The notes under the pieces were generated by a model. The model worked only from the letters and a program-made list of their open reading frames with translations. It made no database searches and was not told the origin of the DNA. The position numbers and the translations under genes were made by a program. A DNA stretch of 64,000 bases from Pseudomonas sp. GTDB lineage: Bacteria; Pseudomonadota; Gammaproteobacteria; Pseudomonadales; Pseudomonadaceae. Shown one piece after another: positions 59,223 to 64,000 of this stretch. Where the stretch lies: NCBI RefSeq assembly GCF_030150285.1, contig NZ_JASLGE010000043.1, positions 149,369 through 213,368 of the forward strand. Reading direction: 5' to 3'. Positions within the stretch are counted from its first letter, which is position 1. Every line of letters starts with the position of its first letter.

Positions 59223-60178
59223 CGGCTGCCACGCTGGATCACGCCACGTTGCAACAGGCCGCGCACTGGTTTGCCCGGCTCAGTGATGAGCCTGTGGCGC
59301 ACGGGGTACACGAAGCCTGGTGCCAGTGGCACGCTCAAAGCGAGCGCAACCGGTTGGCCTGGTGTTATGTCGAGCGCGTGAGCCAACGGTTTGCCCCGCT
59401 ACAGGGTGACACTGCCGGGGCCGCGCAAACCCTTGAACATTTGCGCCATACCCGCCGCTCTCGCCGCCAGGTGCTGCGCAGCCTGTCGATTGTGCTGGGC
59501 GGTGCCATGCTGGGCTGGGCGGGCTGGCGTCAACGCTGGCTGCCAGATGCCTTGACCACGGACTATCACACCGGCACTGCGGTACTTGGCGCGCAACGCC
59601 TGGCGGACGGTACGCAGGTGTGGCTCAACAGCGGCACCGCGCTGGACGTTGATTACAGTGCAACGCAGCGCACCGTCAGGCTGTATGCCGGTGAAGTGCT
59701 GATTAACACCGGGCGTGATCCGCGCCCGTTTTCGGTTGAAACGGCGCAGGGGCACCTGCAGCCTCTGGGCACCCGCTTCAGTGTGCGTGAGCGGGGTGAG
59801 CGCACTGAGCTCAGCGTATTTGAAGGGCAGGTCAAGGCCACGGCGGGTGTCGGGGGTGACACCCGCGTGGTAGCGGCTGGTCAGGCGCTGGCTTTTGACG
59901 CGCAGCGGCTGTTCGCCACAGAACCGGCACGCCTGGAACGTCAGGCCTGGGCGCAAGGGGTGCTGTTGGCCAACGACACCCGCCTCGCTGATTTTATTGC
60001 TGAACTGGCCACGTATCGACATGGGCACCTGGGGGTTGATCCACGGGTCGCCGACCTGCGAGTGATGGGCACGTACCCGCTGCACGACACGGACCAAGTG
60101 CTATCCATGCTTGAACACGTATTGCCCGTGCGCCTCGAACACACCCTGCCCTGGTGGGCGACGGTGGTTCCCCGCTAG
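59219..60178 (+). CDS. FecR-type anti-sigma/sigma regulator
   Basis: 319 aa from the GTG at 59219. A cytoplasmic N-terminal segment with ARLSDEPVAHGVHEAWCQW, a membrane helix (LRSLSIVLGGAMLGWAGW) and a periplasmic FecR domain (LADGTQVWLNSGTALDVDYSATQRTVRLYAGEVLI) are seen in order. It binds the N-terminal domain of the receptor and controls FecI. It overlaps fecI. Confidence 0.92.
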   Translation: MTAATLDHATLQQAAHWFARLSDEPVAHGVHEAWCQWHAQSERNRLAWCYVERVSQRFAPLQGDTAGAAQTLEHLRHTRRSRRQVLRSLSIVLGGAMLGWAGWRQRWLPDALTTDYHTGTAVLGAQRLADGTQVWLNSGTALDVDYSATQRTVRLYAGEVLINTGRDPRPFSVETAQGHLQPLGTRFSVRERGERTELSVFEGQVKATAGVGGDTRVVAAGQALAFDAQRLFATEPARLERQAWAQGVLLANDTRLADFIAELATYRHGHLGVDPRVADLRVMGTYPLHDTDQVLSMLEHVLPVRLEHTLPWWATVVPR

Positions 60179-60267
60179 TTTTTTTTCGAGAAGCCTTCCG
60201 GTTTTTGAGTCTCATTCGAATTAACAAGAGACCACGGCTTAACGCCTTTCTCGACCGGGACCCTTCA

Positions 60268-62703
60268 ATGTCATTTTGCATGCATGCCTTACCTCAGCCT
60301 GATCGCTCTCACCCTACGCACCCGCTGGCGCTGGCCATCGTTCTGGCACTCGCCACGCCAGTGGCCATGACCCTCAGCCCAGTTGCGGCTGCGACGGAGC
60401 AGGTCGACAGCCGTTTTTTTGAGCTGCCTTCAGGACCGCTGGCCAACCAGCTCAATCTGCTTGCGGCCCAGGCCGGTGTGTACCTGGCGGGTGATGCGGC
60501 GCTGACGGCCGGCAAAACCAGCCCGGCCCTGCGTGGCACGTACACGGTTGAGCAAGCGCTGCACGTCGTGTTGAGCCGCAGTGGCCTGATGGCAGTGCCC
60601 ATCGGTGAAGGGCGTTACCAGCTTCAGGTGCAAGCGGGTGCAGTGGCGGGCGGGCCGCTGGAACTGGGCAGCACCATGATCTCCGGTAAGGCCGCCGGCT
60701 CGACCACCGAAGGCAGTGGCTCCTACAGCACGTACTCGTCCAGCAGTTCGACGCGCCTGAACCTGGCACTCAAAGACACCCCGCAGTCCATCACCGTGAT
60801 GACCGACCAGCGCATCAAGGACCTTAAACTCGCTAACCTGACCGATGTGATGGAGGCCACGCCGGGTATCGCGGTGTCACGCGTGGGCGTGGGCGCGGAG
60901 AACGATACCTACTGGTCACGCGGTTTCATGATCAACAACTTTGAGGTCGACGGCGTACCGACATCCGCGCGGTTGGGCAATTTTTCCCAGAGCACCGCGA
61001 TGTACGACCGCATCGAAATTGTGCGCGGGGCCACGGGCCTGATCAGTGGTTCGGGCACCCCATCCGCGACGGTGAACCTGATCCGCAAGCGACCGACCGC
61101 CGACAATCAGGCCAGCATCACGGCAGAGGCAGGCACCTGGGACCGCTATGGGCTGGGCATGGACGTATCCGGGCCGTTGACCGAGACCGGTAACGTGCGT
61201 GGGCGCCTGGTACTCGACTACAAGAACCAGAAGGCATGGGTTGACCGCTACACCCAGGATAACCAGTTGGTGTACGGCATCACTGAGTTCGACCTCAGCG
61301 AGTCGACGTTGCTCACGGCCGGTTTCAGTTATGTGAAGAACCAGGCCAATTCGCCCCTGCGCACGGGCTTCCCGGTATTTTTTGCCAACGGTGAGAAAAG
61401 CCACTTCAAGCGTTCCGCCAACAGCGCCCCGGACTGGTCCTATTACGACGTGGCCAAGAGCAACCTGTTCGCTTCGCTCGAACACCGTTTTGATAACGGC
61501 TGGAGCGCCAGGATTGAAGGCGGGCATACCGCATTCCAGTTCGATGAATTGATCAACTACATGAACGGCAGCATCGATCAGGCCAGTGGTTCGGGAGCCT
61601 ATATGTTCCCCAACCGATGGTCGGGCACACCCCGCGAAAACACCGTGGATGCCTATGTCACCGGGCCGTTTATGGCGTTGGGTCGTGAGCATGAATTGAT
61701 CACCGGCGTGACCCTGTCACGCTACCGCGAAAGCGTCCCGGAGCATGGCGGCTGGTACGGGCCATGGACCGGTTACGACGGCGGCATCGACAATATTTTC
61801 ATCTGGGACGGCAAAGGCCCCAAACCCGATACCACCGCGCAAGGCAAAAGCGTGATTGAAGAAAACCAGTACGCCGCGTATGCCACCACCCGGCTGAACG
61901 TGACCGATGACCTGAAAGTGATTTTGGGCGCGCGGGTGACCGACTGGACCCGCAGCAGCGAGAACCGGCCTGACGCTGGCGTGGCGACGCACAACGATGA
62001 AACCCGCAACGGCGTGTTTCTGCCCTATGCAGGCGTGGTGTACGACCTGAATGACACCTGGGCGGTGTATGCCAGCTACACCAAAATCTTCAACCCGCAG
62101 GCCTATGGCGTTAAAGACAAAAACGGCAAACCACTCAACCCACAGGAAGGCACGGGCTACGAGACCGGGCTCAAGGGTGCCTTTCTGGAGGATCGCCTGA
62201 ACGCCAGCCTGGCGCTGTTCAGAATTGAACAGGACAACCTGGCGGTTTACGCCGGCGAGTTCGACACCTACACGGCGGAGCAGGGCACCACGACACAAGG
62301 CCTTGAGATCGAATTGAACGGCGAACTGACCGACAACTGGCAGGCCTCGGCGGGGTATGCCTACAGCGTCAGCCTGGACCATGATGACGAGCGCATCGTC
62401 ACCAACATCCCGCGCCACAGCCTTAAAACGTTTACGTCTTATCGCTTGCCGGGGAACTGGAGCAAACTGACCGTGGGCGCAGGGGTTAACTGGCAGAGCA
62501 AGATTGGCCAGAACCTGCATGAGTTTGAACAGGGCAGTTATGCCTTGATAAACCTGATGGGGCGTTATCAGGTCAACGACCACCTGAGTGTGGCCTTGAA
62601 CGTCAACAACCTGCTTGATCGCTCGTACTACAGTTACGCCGATAATTGGAGTGTGTACGGCGCGCCTCGTAACCTGATGACCAGCCTGCGTTACGACTTT
62701 TGA
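60268..62703 (+). CDS. TonB-dependent siderophore receptor (FecA/FpvA-like, with signalling domain)
   Basis: 811 aa from the ATG at 60268. A signal peptide (LALAIVLALATPVAM) precedes an STN signalling domain (LPSGPLANQLNLLAAQAGVYLAGDAALTAGK...), a TonB box region, a plug (DVMEATPGIAVSRVGVGAENDTYWSRGF) and a barrel ending SLRYDF. It should import a ferric siderophore and signal to FecR. It has about 17 Met and one Cys by hand count, in contrast with the sulfur-poor receptors at 11254 and 16218. The siderophore is not identifiable. Confidence 0.93.
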   Translation: MSFCMHALPQPDRSHPTHPLALAIVLALATPVAMTLSPVAAATEQVDSRFFELPSGPLANQLNLLAAQAGVYLAGDAALTAGKTSPALRGTYTVEQALHVVLSRSGLMAVPIGEGRYQLQVQAGAVAGGPLELGSTMISGKAAGSTTEGSGSYSTYSSSSSTRLNLALKDTPQSITVMTDQRIKDLKLANLTDVMEATPGIAVSRVGVGAENDTYWSRGFMINNFEVDGVPTSARLGNFSQSTAMYDRIEIVRGATGLISGSGTPSATVNLIRKRPTADNQASITAEAGTWDRYGLGMDVSGPLTETGNVRGRLVLDYKNQKAWVDRYTQDNQLVYGITEFDLSESTLLTAGFSYVKNQANSPLRTGFPVFFANGEKSHFKRSANSAPDWSYYDVAKSNLFASLEHRFDNGWSARIEGGHTAFQFDELINYMNGSIDQASGSGAYMFPNRWSGTPRENTVDAYVTGPFMALGREHELITGVTLSRYRESVPEHGGWYGPWTGYDGGIDNIFIWDGKGPKPDTTAQGKSVIEENQYAAYATTRLNVTDDLKVILGARVTDWTRSSENRPDAGVATHNDETRNGVFLPYAGVVYDLNDTWAVYASYTKIFNPQAYGVKDKNGKPLNPQEGTGYETGLKGAFLEDRLNASLALFRIEQDNLAVYAGEFDTYTAEQGTTTQGLEIELNGELTDNWQASAGYAYSVSLDHDDERIVTNIPRHSLKTFTSYRLPGNWSKLTVGAGVNWQSKIGQNLHEFEQGSYALINLMGRYQVNDHLSVALNVNNLLDRSYYSYADNWSVYGAPRNLMTSLRYDF

Positions 62704-62715
62704 CCCTGGCCGCCC

Positions 62716-62736
62716 CGCCCGTGAGCCTTGCGGGCG
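62716..62736. terminator. Hairpin between convergent receptor and XRE genes
   Basis: CGCCCG and CGGGCG (62716-62721, 62731-62736) form a short GC-rich hairpin between the two stops. No T run follows, so it is a weak call. Confidence 0.4.
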
Positions 62737-62748
62737 AGGTGTCGGGCG

Positions 62749-63075
62749 TCAGTGTGAGGTTTCATGCCGGGTCAGGGCCTTGAGCAGCTCAGCGATTAGC
62801 ATTTGATCCGACTCACTCAATTGCGAATAGGCATTGAACAGAGCCTGGGAATCCTCACCGGGCTCGGCGCTGGATGATTTCTGGCCGGTGATGACATACA
62901 GAATATCCACGCCTAATGACGCCACGCGCAGCAAATAGTCGGCCCGAGGTGAGCGACTGCCTTTTTCATATTGCCCTTGAGCATTAATTAAAACGCCCCC
63001 ACACGCTGCGAAGCTTTGTTGTTTGAGATTCAATCGAACCCGTTCTTCCCGCAAGCGGCTGCCGATGGTGTGCAT
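62749..63075 (-). CDS. XRE family transcriptional regulator
   Basis: 108 aa. The N-terminal LREERVRLNLKQQSFAACGGVLINAQGQYEKGSRSPRADYL is a Cro/CI helix-turn-helix, followed by VASLGVDILYVITGQ, a common tail in phage-derived or Pseudomonas XRE regulators. The C-terminal 35 residues are helical. The target is unknown. Confidence 0.88.
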   Translation of the reverse strand: MHTIGSRLREERVRLNLKQQSFAACGGVLINAQGQYEKGSRSPRADYLLRVASLGVDILYVITGQKSSSAEPGEDSQALFNAYSQLSESDQMLIAELLKALTRHETSH

Positions 63076-63287
63076 ACCGAGTCTCTCTTAACAGTCCGGT
63101 GAATAGAAAACCTGAAACTTGCAGTTAAAAGAGTCGGCGTTGCGAACGGTCTACGTAGGGAGTGCTAGCCAGACTCTTTTTTACTGTGAAGTGACGTTAA
63201 TCCAAGTGGTAATACCTGGCTACTGTCAGAACTTACAGGTGAGCGTTCTACGGCTGGCGCTAAAGAGAGTAGGGCAGCGGGTTACTT

Positions 63288-63901
63288 TTACAGCGAGTCC
63301 CTTTTGTCAAACAGCCGCAAAAGGAACCCAAAAGGCCTTGCCCCGATGTTCGGCCTGCCGAAAGGGGCTTGTAGATCAAGATCAAGATCAAGATCAACAG
63401 CGCGTGCGGCGTGTGCCGTAGCAGTTGCCGAGCTGGGCGAGGCTACGTTCGATTGCGTAGCGATCGTAAACCCTGAATCCCGGATCTGGCAGGAGGGGCG
63501 GACTACCTGTGTACCGGGTACATATCCATTACGAGTGTTTAACCGGGCTATCGGTTTCGCTCTTACAGCGAGTCCCTTTTGTCAAACAGCCGCAAAAGGA
63601 ACCCAAAAGGCCTTGCCCCGATGTTCGGCCTGCCGAAAGGGGCTTGTAGATCAAGATCAAGATCAACAGCGCGTGCGGCGTGTTCCGTAGCAGTTGACGA
63701 GTAGAACGAGGCTACGTCCGATTGCGCAGCGATCGTAAACCCTGAATCCCGGATCTATCAGGAGGGGCGGACTACCTGTGTACCGGGTACATATCCATTA
63801 CGAGCATTTAACCGGGCTATCGGTTTCGCTCTTACAGCGAGTCCCTTTTGTCAAACAGCCACAAAAGGAACCAAAAAGGCCTTGCCCCGACGTTCGGCCT
63901 T
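63288..63901 (+). repeat. Tandem ~270-bp repeat (two full units and a third start)
   Basis: Units start at 63288, 63563 and 63832 (TTACAGCGAGTCCC). The first is 275 bp and the second 269 bp; the 6-bp difference equals one GATCAA in the microsatellite within (four copies against three). The third copy is conserved for about 70 bp and then diverges. Parts of the unit recur elsewhere (34475-34511). Frames within it repeat the same peptide and are not genes. The unique 63076-63287 stretch shows no gene. Confidence 0.85.
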
Positions 63902-64000
63902 CGCTGCGCTCAGGTTCCCTCGCTCCGGTCCCGCTTCGAGGGCACGCCGAGACGGGCCATCCTTGGCCCGACACGGCTTTCCCGGCATCCATGCCGGTCA

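Noticed and set aside
63119..63690. Small frames in the tandem repeat
   Set aside because: They translate the repeat itself (the same peptide in each unit), with no ribosome site.
63288..64000. CRISPR array
   Set aside because: Units are about 270 bp with no short repeat/unique spacer alternation and no cas genes nearby.

Overview
The window is high-GC chromosomal DNA of a fluorescent-group Pseudomonas (a gammaproteobacterium). The basis is the gene content: an OprD-family porin, FecI/FecR with a siderophore receptor, a hydroxyproline epimerase cluster, DNA polymerase II, and REP palindromes of the Pseudomonas type (GAGCGAGCTTGCTCGCGA). No rRNA, tRNA, transposase or CRISPR array was seen. 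Species assignment is an inference.

Layout. (1) 1-5.0 kb: a + strand acyl-CoA beta-oxidation operon (acyl-CoA dehydrogenase C-terminus, CaiB-type CoA transferase, enoyl-CoA hydratase, 3-hydroxyacyl-CoA dehydrogenase, thiolase). (2) 5.1-30.8 kb: a large organosulfur-acquisition locus, the most interesting part of the window. (3) 30.8-39.4 kb: a mixed stretch with a MerR regulator and its DUF2938 target, a VOC protein, an acetyltransferase, a flavin reductase, nitronate monooxygenase, RidA, a lipoprotein, heme oxygenase and an amidase. (4) 39.5-47.9 kb: an mhp-type 3-(3-hydroxyphenyl)propionate meta-cleavage cluster (mhpA, B, C, D, an AAHS transporter, an OprD porin and the IclR regulator mhpR). 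(5) 48.2-58.5 kb: trans-4-hydroxyproline catabolism (epimerase, three-subunit D-hydroxyproline dehydrogenase, 2,5-dioxovalerate dehydrogenase, GntR and AraC regulators), interrupted by a lipoprotein gene and polB. (6) 58.7-62.7 kb: fecI, fecR and a siderophore receptor behind a Fur-like box. (7) 62.7-64 kb: an XRE regulator and a ~270-bp tandem repeat.

The sulfur locus contains all three enzyme types of the dibenzothiophene 4S logic, each in two copies: two DszC/SfnB-type acyl-CoA-dehydrogenase-fold flavin monooxygenases, two luciferase-like (LLM) flavin monooxygenases related to SsuD/SfnG, and two tandem DszB-type desulfinases that keep the Cys-His-Arg catalytic set. They sit with two TonB-dependent receptors, two Tat-exported family 5 binding proteins, two DppB/DppC-type permease pairs, one fused ATPase and two aldo/keto reductases (one broken by an internal deletion). 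Many of these proteins are almost free of Cys and Met, as expected of proteins made during sulfate starvation; the flanking beta-oxidation and mhp proteins are not. The inferred flow is import of a bulky organosulfur compound through the TonB receptors and the dipeptide-type ABC transporter, S-oxidation by the DszC-like enzymes, C-S cleavage by the LLM enzymes, and sulfite release by the DszB-like enzymes. The natural substrate is unknown.
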